Below are positions 33,748-49,616 of a stretch of 64,000 nucleotides of DNA, piece after piece; the first letter of the stretch is position 1, and each line of letters begins with the position of its first letter. The notes beneath the pieces are model-generated. The model was not told where the DNA came from and searched no databases. It saw only the letters and a program-made list of their open reading frames with translations. Position numbers and translations under genes: made by a program. This DNA comes from Microplitis mediator (taxonomy: Eukaryota > Arthropoda > Insecta > Hymenoptera > Braconidae): contig NC_079977.1 of assembly GCF_029852145.1 (NCBI RefSeq), positions 10,040,640-10,104,639 on the forward strand, in the 5' to 3' direction.

Positions 33748-36230
33748 TGTATGTTTAATTTTTGCATAAGAATTGCACCATAACCATCGGAACTGGCATC
33801 TGTGTGTAATTCTATCGGAAGATTCGGATTAAATATCATAAGTACTGGTTCGTTTGTCAGTGCTAATATTACTTTTTGTCGAATATTTTCATGCAAAGTC
33901 GTCCATTCAATATTTTTTTTATTACCTGACGTTAATTGGTATAATGGTTTCAGTATTTGAGAAAACTTATGTATAAATTTACGGAAGTCAGACGAAAGGC
34001 CTATAAATTGTCTCAGCTGAGTGACACTTTGGGGTGCAGGAAGTTCTGTTAGCGCTGAAATTTTACGAGGGTTGGGTCGGACTTCGCCGGCTTTAATCTC
34101 ATACCCGAGATAATGAACTGAGGTCTTTAGAAACGAACATTTTGAAAAATTAAAAGAAAATCCAGCTTCAATGAGTATACTCGTCACTTCTCGTATTCTT
34201 TCTAATGCTTCTTCTATTGTAGATGCAATTATCATAATATCATCGAGGTAAACTATAACATATGAATACGCAAGTTTTCCGAGAGCTCTCATCACAGCTC
34301 GTTGGAAAACAGATGGCGCATTTTTTGAACCAAAAGACATTGTTAAATATTCATACTGACCATCAGGGGTCACAAACGCGGTCCGTTCGATAGATTCTGG
34401 ATGAACAGGGATTTGATGGAAACCACTTGCCATATCTAAACATGTAAAATATATTGCGCCGCTAAGTCGGGCAATTTGGTCAGCAATAACAGGTAACGGG
34501 AATCTATCGGTAACAGTATTATCATTCAGCCCACGATAGTCCAAACACAGACGATCCGAACCATCCTTCTTTTTTACTAGTAATATTGGGCTCGAAAAAG
34601 AAGAACAACTCGGACGAATAACATTTGCTTTTAACAATTCATCTATTCTGTCCCTGACTATCTGCCTTTCTTCCGAGCTAAGCCGGTACGGTCGTCTTTG
34701 TACCGTAACATTAGGATCAATTAAACGTATTTCCAACTCTCCGGTATTAACACGAGTATTTGGAAAGCCTTGAATAAAAGATTCTTTAAACTCTTCCAAA
34801 GTAGATATGAGTTTAATTTCATTATTACCGGTTACGTCTGTATCTACGTTATTGAAATCGATTTTATCATTTAACTCCGATTTATCACACGCATAAATAG
34901 TTTTACTCTTAGCAATGGTAAAGTGATCTAGGGTTATATTAACATCAAATCCTTGATTAAGAATTTCACGACCAATCATGACGTCGTTCTTTAAATAATT
35001 ATCTAATACAACATGAAAAAGAATCTCTAATATATGACCATTTATAGTTACAGTGGACAAAATTTGTGCCGTACAATTTACGCTAGCATTTCCTATACCT
35101 CTTAAAATTATCAATTTATTTTCTCTATTACCTGAGAATCTAGCAGCAATGCTCTCTTTAATTAATGAACATTCTGCTCCAGAGACGAAACAAAATGAAA
35201 ATGACTCACCAAGGTGTCTCAACGATCCTGATGGAGCTGCCACAGTGCAAACATCCACACGACGTTCATTGTTGTTGGCATTCTTGTTTCCAATCGATGA
35301 TGTGCATTTTGAGGCAATATGACCGCTCACGCCGCACTTGAAGCAGGTAACAGGCTTGTAAGGTGTAGTGATCTTACTCACAATCTGGTTGTTGAGAACT
35401 GATTCGTGTTTTCTAATCTCGGGCCTCGAACGACATTCTGATTTCTTGTGCCCCGATTTTTCACAATTAAAACACTTAACTGGCGTTGACGGCTTCAGTC
35501 GTTTCGTATCAGATGATTTCCAGTCTTCTTGCATCGGTGCCGACCTTTTTCTGGCGTACGAAAAAGCTTTTAACTCGTTTTGCAACTGAGACTGAGTTTT
35601 TATGTCGGTAGTGAACGATAAGCGCTGAAGTCGGCTATCAAACTGTGAAGCATGAGCTAGCACAATTGACACAGCGATTTCTTCTATATTTGAATTTTTG
35701 CACTTCGATGTGAGTGACGACAAAAGACGGTTTGAATATGCAGCTAAACATTCACCATTTTTTGGGCGACTATTTCGAAGATTTATCAGTGTAGCTGCCG
35801 ATGTTTCAACGCCACCAAATCTTGTCAGGAAAAAATCTTTGAATTGAGTCCAAGTTATTCCCGGAAAACATACTGGGATAGCTATTGAGATGCAGTACCC
35901 TGGTGAGCTTCACTTAACACAATAATAAGCGCATTACCTTCCAGTGGACGTTCACTTAAACACATATCTGCTGTCGCGCACCAAGCAACAGGATCTGCAC
36001 TCGAATTTTCCCGGTTAAACTTTGGTAGAGAGATATTCTTAATACATGACTGTGGCTTTGTCACCACTTTCATCAGCTCGATAAGATTTCGATTTTAAGT
36101 TTCTAACAGAAGACTAAACTGCTCAGCAGAAACTCCCGTTGACGATCCAGATCCCACTTCTGATGTCAGAAAACAATAATATGATAGGCATCACCCTGAC
36201 CATCGGGTTTATTATTTTTGTCTGGCATTT
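33748..36230 (-). pseudogene. gag-pol of Ty3/gypsy element #3, truncated and frameshifted
   Basis: Gag starts at an ATG near 36230 and runs through frames broken by a stop near 36170 and a shift near 35880; a Gag capsid-like part is at 36073-35882. The main frame from 35723 encodes two CCHC knuckles (residues 84-97 and 127-140). The protease site expected as D[ST]GA reads FVSGA (residues 179-183), so its catalytic Asp is lost. Reverse transcriptase is complete, with YLDD at 492-495, and is followed by the start of RNase H (LHTDASSDGYG). Palindrome F3 cuts RNase H at 33747, and no integrase is found beyond it. Fused gag-pol in one frame with two knuckles fits an insect gypsy lineage I cannot name with certainty. 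Confidence 0.92.
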
Positions 36231-36873
36231 TATTACAAATATAAACAAATAATAATTACACAGAACAGTAATTTATTATTAAAGTATTATTCACAAATAC
36301 TAGTAACTGAACAAACGGTATAACGAATATAATATCTCACAATTGTTAATACATACAGAATAACAACTAACACAATATTTGTTACACATAAAATGATAAC
36401 AATAAATTAATAATTATAAATGATATTAATCGTAGTATACAATCGCCCGATAATATTAATAATAAACTATGATTAAATAATATACGAGTACTACGGTAAA
36501 CTAGGCTCGAGAACGAATCCACGGTCAACAGGAAAATTTGTACTCGCACAACGTATGCTCAATCAGAACTGCCCGACTCAACTAGTCCAAAAACTCTGTA
36601 CTCTTCATTAGAAACCTTTTAGTCAAAATGTTTAAAGAAGGACGACAATCTTATTATCTTGTCCTCTGTGTCTTACTACATCCATCCTGTGACCGTGGCT
36701 ACGTTTGGTGAACAGATGTCACAGCGAGCCTAAACCTCCCGTAATAAACATAATCTACTTAAGTTGTAAACAACTAGAGCTTAAATTTTATTTAATTGTT
36801 ACTGTAAAAACTAGTCTCGACTGTTAGGAATTTCCCGTCCCATTGGAAAACCCCATTTTATTCTTTCATCTCC

Positions 36874-36877
<4 letters not shown>
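36231..36877 (-). repeat. 5' LTR and leader of gypsy element #3
   Basis: On the minus strand it begins TGTCGGAGATGAAAG at 36877, next to a (TA)n tract, and ends just before the gag ATG. The start matches the plus-strand LTR at 43555 (TGTCGGAGATAAAAT). No primer site was recognised. Confidence 0.65.

Positions 36878-36922
<45 letters not shown>
36878..36922. repeat. (TA)n microsatellite
   Basis: About 45 bp TA dinucleotide between the gypsy #3 LTR and palindrome F4. Confidence 0.97.
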
Positions 36923-36927
<5 letters not shown>

Positions 36928-37198
36928 GGTGGTCCGTTTGGAACGACTATTTTTTTTTTTTCGCTCCCACTGAAAAATATTGTTGTAGACATTGAAAAAA
37001 AAATTCTCTGAAAGTTTTAGCTCTTAATTTTAATTCTAAGTACTTTACATTTGATTTTAAAGTTTTCCCATTTAAAATACATAGGAAAGTTGGGATTGTT
37101 TTTTAAATTCTCTATAACTCAGCCGCATTTTAAGTTATCGGGTCGCCGTTTGCGGCATTTTTTAGGTAATTTGATACTCTTCAAAAGTCTCCTAAATA

Positions 37199-38983
37199 CA
37201 CTAATGCAAAAAATTAAAGGAGCAGAAAAATTTTATAAATTTTTTAGTGATTTTTGGAAGGCTGTAACTTGGTGAAAAAAAATCGTATCGAAAATTTAAA
37301 AAAAGCATTTTATAGCTTGAAATCTCTAGTTTAGGTGTATTTTTTTCAAAATTTTTTAAAAGCTCCGATTATTGCGCAAACATGAGAAATACCGCGAGCC
37401 AAAAAATTTCTAAATTTTTTTTTTTTTTCCGAAGAGCCCACGGACCGCGGAAAAATTCTTTCAACTAAACGAATGCATACATCATTTAGCAAATTTATTT
37501 AGCTTCAATTTGGTTTTTTTTTTAACCTCGTAGGACGATTTGTCGCAGAGATATCAGCCTTCAAACAGAAAATGATCCTTTTGGCTTTGATCTTCGATAT
37601 TTCAGGTACCAATGATCGCACAGATAGTTGAAGGGCGGCGTTGAAAACTTGAATAAATTCCCTACAAGACCCTGTCATCAATTTTTGAAAAAAAAAATTT
37701 TTTTTATTTTTAACATCCATTAGAAGAAAGTACAAAAAAATGACTTTTTTTGGTTTTTTAGTAAATCAACCGCTACTCTGCAAATATCGATAAAAAAAAT
37801 AATGTTGCCAGGGACTTTTTTAGCTTAATGTACCCCCAAGACCCCTGTAAATTTTTAAATTGATCTATCGAACCGTTTTTTGGGAATCATCGATCAAAGT
37901 TTAGCTAAACAATTAAAGGAGCAAGTTTTGTTCTTTTAGTTGTGTAATCATAATCAAAATGGAAAAATTTTTTTTTTTCGACTTTTCTCAAATTTTTGCG
38001 TTGGTAACTCAGCAAATGCAAGGAAATGACAAAAAAAATAAAAAATTTCCAAAAAATGTCAAGAAAAAAATTTAGAACACAAAAAACAAGTTTCAATTTT
38101 TTTTTTTCTTCGATTTTTTTTGACATTTTTTGGAAATTTTTTATTTTTTTTGTCATTTCCTTGCATTTGCTGAGTTACCAACGCAAAAATTTAAGAAAAG
38201 TCGAAAAAAAAAAATTTTTCCATTTTGATTATGATTACACAACTAAAAGAACAAAACTTGCTCCTTTAATTGTTTAGCTAAACTTTGATCGATGATTCCC
38301 AAAAAACGGTTCGATAGATCAATTTAAAAATTTACAGGGGTCTTGGGGGTACATTAAGCTAAAAAAGTCCCTGGCAACATTATTTTTTTTATCGATATTT
38401 GCAGAGTAGCGGTTGATTTACTAAAAAACCAAAAAAAGTCATTTTTTTGTACTTTCTTCTAATGGATGTTAAAAATAAAAAAAATTTTTTTTTTCAAAAA
38501 TTGATGACAGGGTCTTGTAGGGAATTTATTCAAGTTTTCAACGCCGCCCTTCAACTATCTGTGCGATCATTGGTACCTGAAATATCGAAGATCAAAGCCA
38601 AAAGGATCATTTTCTGTTTGAAGGCTGATATCTCTGCGACAAATCGTCCTACGAGGTTAAAAAAAAAACCAAATTGAAGCTAAATAAATTTGCTAAATGA
38701 TGTATGCATTCGTTTAGTTGAAAGAATTTTTCCGCGGTCCGTGGGCTCTTCGGAAAAAAAAAAAAAATTTAGAAATTTTTTGGCTCGCGGTATTTCTCAT
38801 GTTTGCGCAATAATCGGAGCTTTTAAAAAATTTTGAAAAAAATACACCTAAACTAGAGATTTCAAGCTATAAAATGCTTTTTTTAAATTTTCGATACGAT
38901 TTTTTTTCACCAAGTTACAGCCTTCCAAAAATCACTAAAAAATTTATAAAATTTTTCTGCTCCTTTAATTTTTTGCATTAGTG
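37199..38983. mobile_element. Near-perfect palindrome F1' (1,785 bp), TA-flanked, nested in F4
   Basis: CACTAATGC...GCATTAGTG with TA at 37197-37198 and 38984-38985. Mirror frames 37505-37735 (-) and 38447-38677 (+) translate identically and sum to the same centre (38091) as the element ends, so the arms have no net indel and almost no substitutions. It shares termini and parts of its arms with F1 at 5880-7724. Non-coding. Confidence 0.92.
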
Positions 38984-39776
38984 TAGTTTTACTCGGACTC
39001 TGATTGTTTTTTCTGTATTGGTTCTGAAAATAATTTTTTTAATAATAATTTGGGTTTTTAGTTGATATTAACTAAATAACGAAATTTACAGAAAAAGTGC
39101 AGATAACGATTTTTTAGGAAATTTTATTCGCTACAAAAAAGGTCTATTTAGTTAAGTGGCTCAAGTTCTTCGTTCACGTGATATAGGGATTTCAGTAATT
39201 TTGTAAATAAAATATTTGTCGAAAAATTCCACCAAATGCTATTTCATTTCAATTTTAAATCAGTAAATAATTTTCCTTTCATTAATTTAATCCAGTTATT
39301 AAAATCAGAAGGGGTCGAATTGATGAACTTCGGAAAAATTTTTGACAAATTTTATATTTACAAAATTACTAAAATTCCTATATCACGTGAACGGAGAACT
39401 TAAGCTACTTAACTAAGAGGACCTTTTTTGTAGCGAATAAAATTTTCTAAAAAATCGTTATCTGCACTTTTTCTGTAAATTTCGTTATTTAGTTAATATC
39501 AACTAAAAACCCAAATTATTATAAAAAAAATTATTTTCAGAACCAATACAGAAAAAACAATTAGAGTCCGAGTAAAACTATTAACGAGACTTTTGAAGAG
39601 TATCAAATTACCTAAAAAATGCCGCAAACGGCGACCCGATAACTTAAAATGCGGCTGAGTTATAGAGAATTAAAAAAAAAATCCCAACTTTCCTATGTAT
39701 TTTAAATGGGAAAACTTCAAAATCAAATGTAAAGTACTTAGAATTAAAATTAAGAGCTAAAAATTTCAGAGAATTT

Positions 39777-40592
39777 TTAACTTCCCGCTAAGAAAATTGT
39801 AAATTTTCAAAAATTCGGGAAGTTATTGGTTTCGGTCCGATTTACGAAAATCGAATTTCCATCAGATGTCGACGTTTCGAGGTCCTAGGAAGCTATCCTG
39901 ACTAATTTCACGATGATGTCCGAGTGTATGTATGTGTGTACGTACGTACGTACGTACGTACGTATGTATGTATGTAAATATTCATAACTCTTGAACGGAT
40001 GAACCGATTTTGATCGTTGAGGTGTCATTCGACGCGGCTTGCTAATGTCTTGAGGCCGTAGAAATTTGAACTTAATCGGTAGGGTGCGTTCAGAGATATT
40101 TCAAAAATAAAATTTTTTCAAAAATGTTTTATTTGGATAACTTCCAATTTGCTCGATGGATTGATTCCAAAATCTAATCAGCTCTAAAACTCTATAAGCC
40201 GCGTCGAATGCCACCTCAACCATCAAAATCGGTTCATTCGTTCAAGAGAAACCGTTGACGAAAGAATTCAAAAAAAATTTTTTCCTTGGTTTTTTTGAAA
40301 TTTCTCAAAAACGGCTGAGTAAATCAATTTCAAAATTCGACCAGCTTTAGAACTTGATAAAACGCGTCGATTGCCACCTCAACCATCAAAATCGGTTGAT
40401 TCGTTCGCGAGATATCGTGGAAGAAAGAAATGCTAAAAAATGGTTTTTTACAAAACAATGGCATACAAAAGTATTTGCGAGCTCGAAGAGCTCGAAAATA
40501 TATTCACAATAATGTTTTCGAGCTCAGCGAGCTCGAAAACAGCGGGAAGTTTTGGGGCTGGCCCGCAGGGTCAACTGACAGACCGATTTTTT
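39777..40592 (-). mobile_element. Dispersed repeat family Z, copy B
   Basis: AACTTCCCGCTAAGAAAATTG to the inverse of TCGGTCTGTCAGTTGACC. The matching arm of F4 shows the empty site as a 9-T run, whereas here 5 T precede and 9 T follow, so insertion duplicated about 5 T. It contains a CGTA/TGTA microsatellite near 39935-39970. Confidence 0.85.
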
Positions 40593-40664
40593 TTTCAATG
40601 TCTACAACAATATTTTTCAGTGGGAGCGAAAAAAAAAAAATAGTCGTTCCAAACGGACCACCCA

Positions 40665-40688
40665 TATATATACATATATATATATATA
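40665..40688. repeat. Short (TA)n tract between F4 and F5
   Basis: About 24 bp with one TACA interruption. Confidence 0.9.
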
Positions 40689-42416
40689 TTAGGGTGGCTC
40701 ATTTGAAACGACTATTTTTTTTTTTTTGGTCCATTGACGGAATATTGTTCTAGACATAAAAAAAAAATTTTCCACAAAATTTGAGCCCTTAATTTTAATT
40801 TTAACAACTCGCTAATGGAATTTGAAATTTTCCCATTCATTTAGCATGTAAAGTGGAGGTTTTTTTTTTTAATTATCTATAGCTCTGCTGCATTTCACGT
40901 TTTTTTACTGTCCATAGGCAGAAGTTGTAGGGGAACCTTTATACTTCAAAAGTTCCTACAGTAAAATTTATGTGACAGGAACGGGGTCAGAGTTAAAAAA
41001 TGTAAAAGTCGATTTTTAGCGATTTTTGCGTATTTTTTGAGTTTTTCATAGAAAATATTGTAGTTACCGAAAAAAAGTAAATGACAAATTTGTAGGAAAT
41101 GAAATTCGCTACAAAAAAGGTCCTGTAAGCCAAGGCTGTAAAATCTATTGTTTCTGAAATAAATTGAATTATACATATGAAAATTCAAGATATCTTTGCA
41201 GTATATGATTTGTTAAATTAATAATTTAATTTTCATTTGTTAAATGTTTTTTTTGGACATCATATTATTTTTTCATGAAAATATAACAAAAAAAAATTTA
41301 TCTATATGGGGCATTCCACGCCAAATTGGACGGTTTCAAAAATTGATTTTTCCGATTTTCTTCAATATTTGGTATTTTTTACTACCCCTCAAAAGAGGCT
41401 TCCCGGTAAATTTTGAGATCATTTTGATTAATGGTTCGAAAAATATCGAATTTAAAAAAAAAAACCGCTCTTTTTATGGTTTTTTGATCATAACTTTCGT
41501 AATCTCGATCAAAAACATTTCGTATATTTGTTATGCATTTTTGTCTGTAGAGGCCAACTAAAAACGAAAATTTTGAATAAAATACATTGAATTTCGACCA
41601 TTATTACGAAAGTTATGATCAAAAAACGATAAAAAGAGCGGTTTTTTTTTTAAATTCGATATTTTCCGAACCATTAATCAAAATGATCTCAAAATTTACC
41701 GGGAAGCCTCTTTTGAGGGGTAGTAAAAAAATACCAAATATTGAAGAAAATCGGAAAAATCAATTTTTGAAACCGTCCAATTTGGCGTGGAATGCCCCAT
41801 ATAGATAAATTTTTTTTTGTTATATTTTCATGAAAAAATAATGTGATGTCCAAAAAAAACATTTAACAAATGAAAATTAAATTATTAATTTAACAAATCA
41901 TATACTGCAAAGATATCTTGAATTTTCATATGTATAATTCAATTTATTTCAGAAACAATAGATTTTACAGCCTTGGCTTACAGGACCTTTTTTGTAGCGA
42001 ATTTCATTTCCTACAAATTTGTCATTTACTTTTTTTCGGTAACTACAATATTTTCTATGAAAAACTCAAAAAATACGCAAAAATCGCTAAAAATCGACTT
42101 ACATTTTTTAACTCTGACCCCGTTCCTGTCACATAAATATTACTGTAGGAACTTTTGAAGTATAAAGGTTCCCCTACAACTTCTGCCTATGGACAGTAAA
42201 AAAACGTGAAATGCAGCAGAGCTATAGATAATTAAAAAAAAAAACCTCCACTTTACATGCTAAATGAATGGGAAAATTTCAAATTCAATTAGCGAGTTGT
42301 TAAAATTAAAATTAAGGGCTCAAATTTTGTGGAAAATTTTTTTTTCATGTCTAGAACAATATTCCGTCAATGGACCAAAAAAAAAAAAAAATAGTCGTTT
42401 CAAATGAGCCACCCTA
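40689..42416. mobile_element. Palindromic element F5, 1.73 kb, near-perfect
   Basis: Ends TTAGGGTGGCTCATTTG and its inverse at 42416. The centre is at about 41552, and frames at 40946-41188 (-) and 41918-42136 (+) mirror each other. Hairpin modules lie near 40927 and 41090. The middle third (~41307-41803) is itself bounded by GGGGCATTCCACGCCAAAT and its inverse, suggesting a second palindromic unit inside. Frames here are artefacts. Confidence 0.9.
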
Positions 42417-42433
42417 ATATATATATATATATA

Positions 42434-45819
<3,386 letters not shown>

Positions 45820-46800
45820 GAAACTTATTATACGTATTGTGGGTGACTACCTTGTTCGAGTTTGAAAATGAGCTTAATTGGTCGATTAGTTTAGAAGTTA
45901 TAGCAATTCAAAAATTTCTAAATTTCTAAAATTTATACTTTTACTTGTTCTTTCTTCAATATCTTTTAAATGTGATAACTAATCGACTTTCTATAAAATT
46001 CATCTGAAATCTCTTCAAATAAGCTTTAATTTCCATGCTTATATATGTGCCTAGACCGATAAAATTACTTATTTTACCATTCATTTAATGAAATTTTGCT
46101 ATTGCATTAGTTCTCCTACTTCTTAGTAAATTTATGGAGCTACTTGACTTTATATTATTACAGTGTGACACTTATTAAATCCAAACATATCAATTCAGTG
46201 GGAATTTGCAATTTTATTTTATCGACAGTGTGTAAATGATATGATATATCAATAACAAGATTAACATTAGATATCATGATAATATTCTCTTTATCTACTC
46301 GTCGTTTGATATTCTAATAGGCTTTTCATTTCAAATATTAGTTCTAATTTTAAGTATGACAATTTGATATATCACAATTAAATTTTAATCTTAGATTATT
46401 TTATTAGTGGATTTTATTGAAAGCAAATTATTGCCTTTGTCCTTATGGTAGAATTTTTGAGGAATCAAACCATAATCTATTATAATCCTTCGAATAGAAT
46501 CCGAAATACTATTGGTCCGATAGTTTTAATAAATACATAGGTATCTTTAAATAACGTCAAATCAAAACATGTAGTGCATTATCATCAAAAATTCTTCTGA
46601 AGCTCATTTAGTTAGCTTCAATTTTAGGCATTATACTTAACATTTTTTACTTTTTTTTTTGTTTTATCATCTTGAGAATTTTTAAGAAAATGTCAAAAAA
46701 AAATTTTATTTCGTTATTCACTTTTATTTGAAAGGTGAAAAAAATCAAATAATGAAAAATCTACTTCCATTTTGGCTGCCGAATGGCCTTATATTTAATA
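45820..46800 (+). repeat. Dispersed repeat R, copy 1 (uninterrupted)
   Basis: This ~1-kb block matches, as reverse complement, the three pieces 59360-59850, 56344-56696 and 53590-53719. It thus shows the empty sites of the two large insertions in copy 2. Non-coding. It carries the motif GGCTGCCGAATGGCC. Confidence 0.85.
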
Positions 46801-47740
46801 TAGATTAATTGGAAAATCTACTTTTCATTTCGGCTGCCGAATAGCCTTTTTTCTTGTTTATCTCATTTTTGAGCTAGTTTCAACATCTTACGAATCTGAA
46901 TTTTCCGAATTCGAGTAATTTTTGACAATTAAACTGTCACCGAGATCCACAATAATACAGTGTAGTTTCTGGGCACCTGTTATAGTTTTTGTATGTTTGT
47001 ATCTATTAGTCAGTTTTGTTCATAACTTATAATTGAAATAACAAAAGTTCATATTTTAAAAGAATTGATATTTATTCAATAAAAAGCTGCTACTACACAC
47101 GATTATGTAATAATCACATTTTCACACGAAAAACTTGACACATTAAAAGCAGAAATTTTTTTTCCGTTCTTGTTTTAATTAAAGAAAAATAGAACGGATC
47201 GGTATCAAATGATCAGATCAGGTTCAAACTTTTCGTTACAACATACACTATTTTTGAGATTTTTTTCTAAGAAAAAAAAAGTGTCACACATGTTGAAAAC
47301 CACACTTTTATGATTAAACCAAAAAGACAAGCGGAAATAAAGAATTCTCAAATTTTTTAATATTTTTTGTTGAAAGTTTATTTGAAGCTGAAAAAATCAA
47401 TGCACAACTTTATATAATTATCTATATTTTTCACAAAGTTATGAGTATTCACATATTTTTTATCGGAAAATTTCAAAAATCCATAACTTTTTCAAAAAGC
47501 AATAAAAAAAATCATGGATGCGTTTTTTGATAAGGTCTATAAAATGTCGAAAAATCGGCCAAATAAATAATGGTCGGGTCCATGACCTTGGTGATTTGGC
47601 GTGGAATGCCCCATATTGGTTTGATATCAATTGAGCGTGATCAGGTCTCATCATATATAGACATACCCATTAGTATGTAGAAGTATAAACTCATATATAT
47701 GATATGAATCAGTCATGTGTGGACAGATCTGAATATTATG
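46801..47740. other. Non-coding; end of another repeat at ~47610
   Basis: AT-rich. GGCGTGGAATGCCCCATAT at 47595-47615 is identical to the inner terminus in F5 (~41785), so part of this stretch is probably a one-ended copy of that repeat. Confidence 0.45.
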
Positions 47741-48191
47741 TTATTGTTACTTTCCTTTTAAGGACTTAGTTTATAAAATTGTATTAGATTGTATAAAATT
47801 TCATTTAATTATTGCTTTCTTACTAAGATATTACTTTATAAAATTGGATAAGTTTGTATTAAATCTTATGTTATTTCATGAAATTGTATGGAAGCCTACA
47901 GAATTTGATAGAATTTTTTTAAAATTCCATAAAACTATATGAAATTTCATTTAATTATTACATTCCTTACTGAGATCATGCTACATAAAATTTTATAATA
48001 TTTTATACAATTTTGAAAAATTTCATACATTTTTGAAAGATCCCATTTATTTATTATGTTCCTTACTCAGATTTAACTTATAAGATTTTATAAAATTGTA
48101 TGAATTTCTAAAAATTATGTTGTGAAATCTTATAAAATCTAATAAAATCTTATAAAATTTTAAATAATTTTATAAAAACATTTTTTCCCGG
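47741..48191. mobile_element. Degenerate-motif element with CCCGGG end (partial)
   Basis: Many imperfect TATAAAATTTTATAAG-like units ending in ATTTTTTCCCGGG at 48191, the same terminus as the element at 53931-55555. The left terminus is not recognisable. Confidence 0.55.
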
Positions 48192-48285
48192 GATAACAGC
48201 AATATTTTCTTCCGTTCTGAAATTATTGAAATCGTCATATAAATCGACTCGTTACGACGAACAATAGACAAAACTTATTCGTATC

Positions 48286-49461
48286 TTATTCGATCATTTT
48301 CAATGCCTGCTCTAATTCAAAATGGTCTGTACTTGATGTTAAATATTGATTATGAATATCTAATTTTAACGGCAAACCCCAATTATTAATCGATACATCT
48401 CGATCACTGAATAATTGAGAATTCTCATGCAGTGTTTCATGCATTACTGTATTTTGTAATTCGAAGCAGCTTTGGTCTATTTGTACATTATAAGATAAAT
48501 TTTGATCATTTTGGTTTGACCAATTTCCTTTCGATTTTTTACTGTTTTTCAAGATTTCATGAAGTTCACCACGTTCTAAAGCTTCTTGAAGTATTCTCTC
48601 GTGCACTCTATATATGTGGTTAGCAATTGAACCGGGTCTCTTGAAAAATTTATTGCAACGGCAAATGGAACAACTCATTGGTCCATCTTTTGAATTTGAT
48701 TCATTCCATTTAAATATAGTATCAATTGTGAATAAACCATTTTTGAATTTTCGTATTATACTTCGACATTTTTTGTTCAAGTCAACCAATGCCTTATGTT
48801 TTTTTTCAGCATCGTGATTGGTTTGTCGTAAGTTGGCTAATGGCCTCGATTTTTTAGCCAATAACTTATTGCAGGATCTATAGTATTCTAAACTATAAAT
48901 TTCACCGCTTAGCTTATCTATTTCGTGATTATTTATTAGCGACATTAACTTTATGTGAAAATTTTCGTCTCTTTTTATTACGTGATCTTTTTGACTGTTT
49001 ACTGATCCAAGTATTGAAAAATTTTTGTAGTTAATACCTCTTCCTTCATCGAGCTCATAATGTTGACATTCATTTTTCTTTGGACTTAGTTGAGCAAGAA
49101 TAGTCGTTTGTCCATTGACTAATGAATCACTATGTTTTATTGTTATGACGGCTTCTTCGTGATTGAAATTTGAATGCTCGTTCAATATTTGTGTTTCTAG
49201 CTTCTTATTTACATAAGGTTTTTCTTCAGACTGATTTAAAATAAGAACGCATTGATGTTCATTGCTTACATTCATAAAATGTTGATTATCATTAAATTTG
49301 CATTTTGATGTATAATTATGGTTTCTACTTTCTGTATTGCTTATATTACTGATAGAGAAGAATAATGGCGCAAGATTCTCGTTACAGTACAGATTGATAA
49401 AGTCAAGAAGATTATCGTTTGCGTACTTTGGACCATTATCTGTACCATTGTAACAAACCTC
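48286..49461 (-). CDS. Probable terminal exon of a gene encoding a single C2H2-finger protein
   Basis: A 396-codon frame with ordinary amino-acid use, unlike the surrounding repeats. The sequence TTTCTTTTACAG immediately before codon GAG at 49461 is a good splice acceptor, so the exon likely starts there in phase 0 rather than at the ATG inside the intron side (49476). It encodes ~391 residues rich in Asn, Ser and Lys, with one C2H2 finger (Cys269, Cys272, His287, His292, full-frame numbering) followed by a basic helix. A nuclear nucleic-acid-binding role is plausible but unproven. It ends with TAA at 48286. A possible AATAAA on the minus strand lies near 48050. Upstream exons are not visible in the window. 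The product is not a family I recognise. Confidence 0.6.
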   Translation of the reverse strand, partial: EVCYNGTDNGPKYANDNLLDFINLYCNENLAPLFFSISNISNTESRNHNYTSKCKFNDNQHFMNVSNEHQCVLILNQSEEKPYVNKKLETQILNEHSNFNHEEAVITIKHSDSLVNGQTTILAQLSPKKNECQHYELDEGRGINYKNFSILGSVNSQKDHVIKRDENFHIKLMSLINNHEIDKLSGEIYSLEYYRSCNKLLAKKSRPLANLRQTNHDAEKKHKALVDLNKKCRSIIRKFKNGLFTIDTIFKWNESNSKDGPMSCSICRCNKFFKRPGSIANHIYRVHERILQEALERGELHEILKNSKKSKGNWSNQNDQNLSYNVQIDQSCFELQNTVMHETLHENSQLFSDRDVSINNWGLPLKLDIHNQYLTSSTDHFELEQALKMIE

Positions 49462-49616
49462 CTGTAAAAGAAACATTTTTGAATTTTACATATCCTCAAG
49501 CAAAATGTTCAATAAAAATAAATTGAAGATTTTTCAACATCATACACCATTCGCATCCGTAAAATCATAACAAAGTATAAAGTATTTTACAGTAAATCAA
49601 GGCAAAAATTCTGGGC

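Larger units (their letters stand above)
36923..40666. mobile_element. Palindromic element F4, 3.74 kb with two nested insertions
   Basis: Ends TTAGGGTGGTCCGTTTGG and, inverted, CCAAACGGACCACCC, both abutting (TA)n. The left arm is interrupted by element F1' (37199-38983) and the right arm by repeat Z copy B (39777-40592). Without these the element is ~1.14 kb with near-matching arms centred around 39230-39250. It has internal hairpin modules near 37155 and 39112, i.e. ~170 bp apart once the insertion is removed. Confidence 0.88.

Noticed and set aside
37505..38677. Identical pairs of frames on opposite strands (76 and 83 codons)
   Set aside because: They are the same sequence read in both arms of a perfect palindrome; useful as evidence for symmetry, not as genes.
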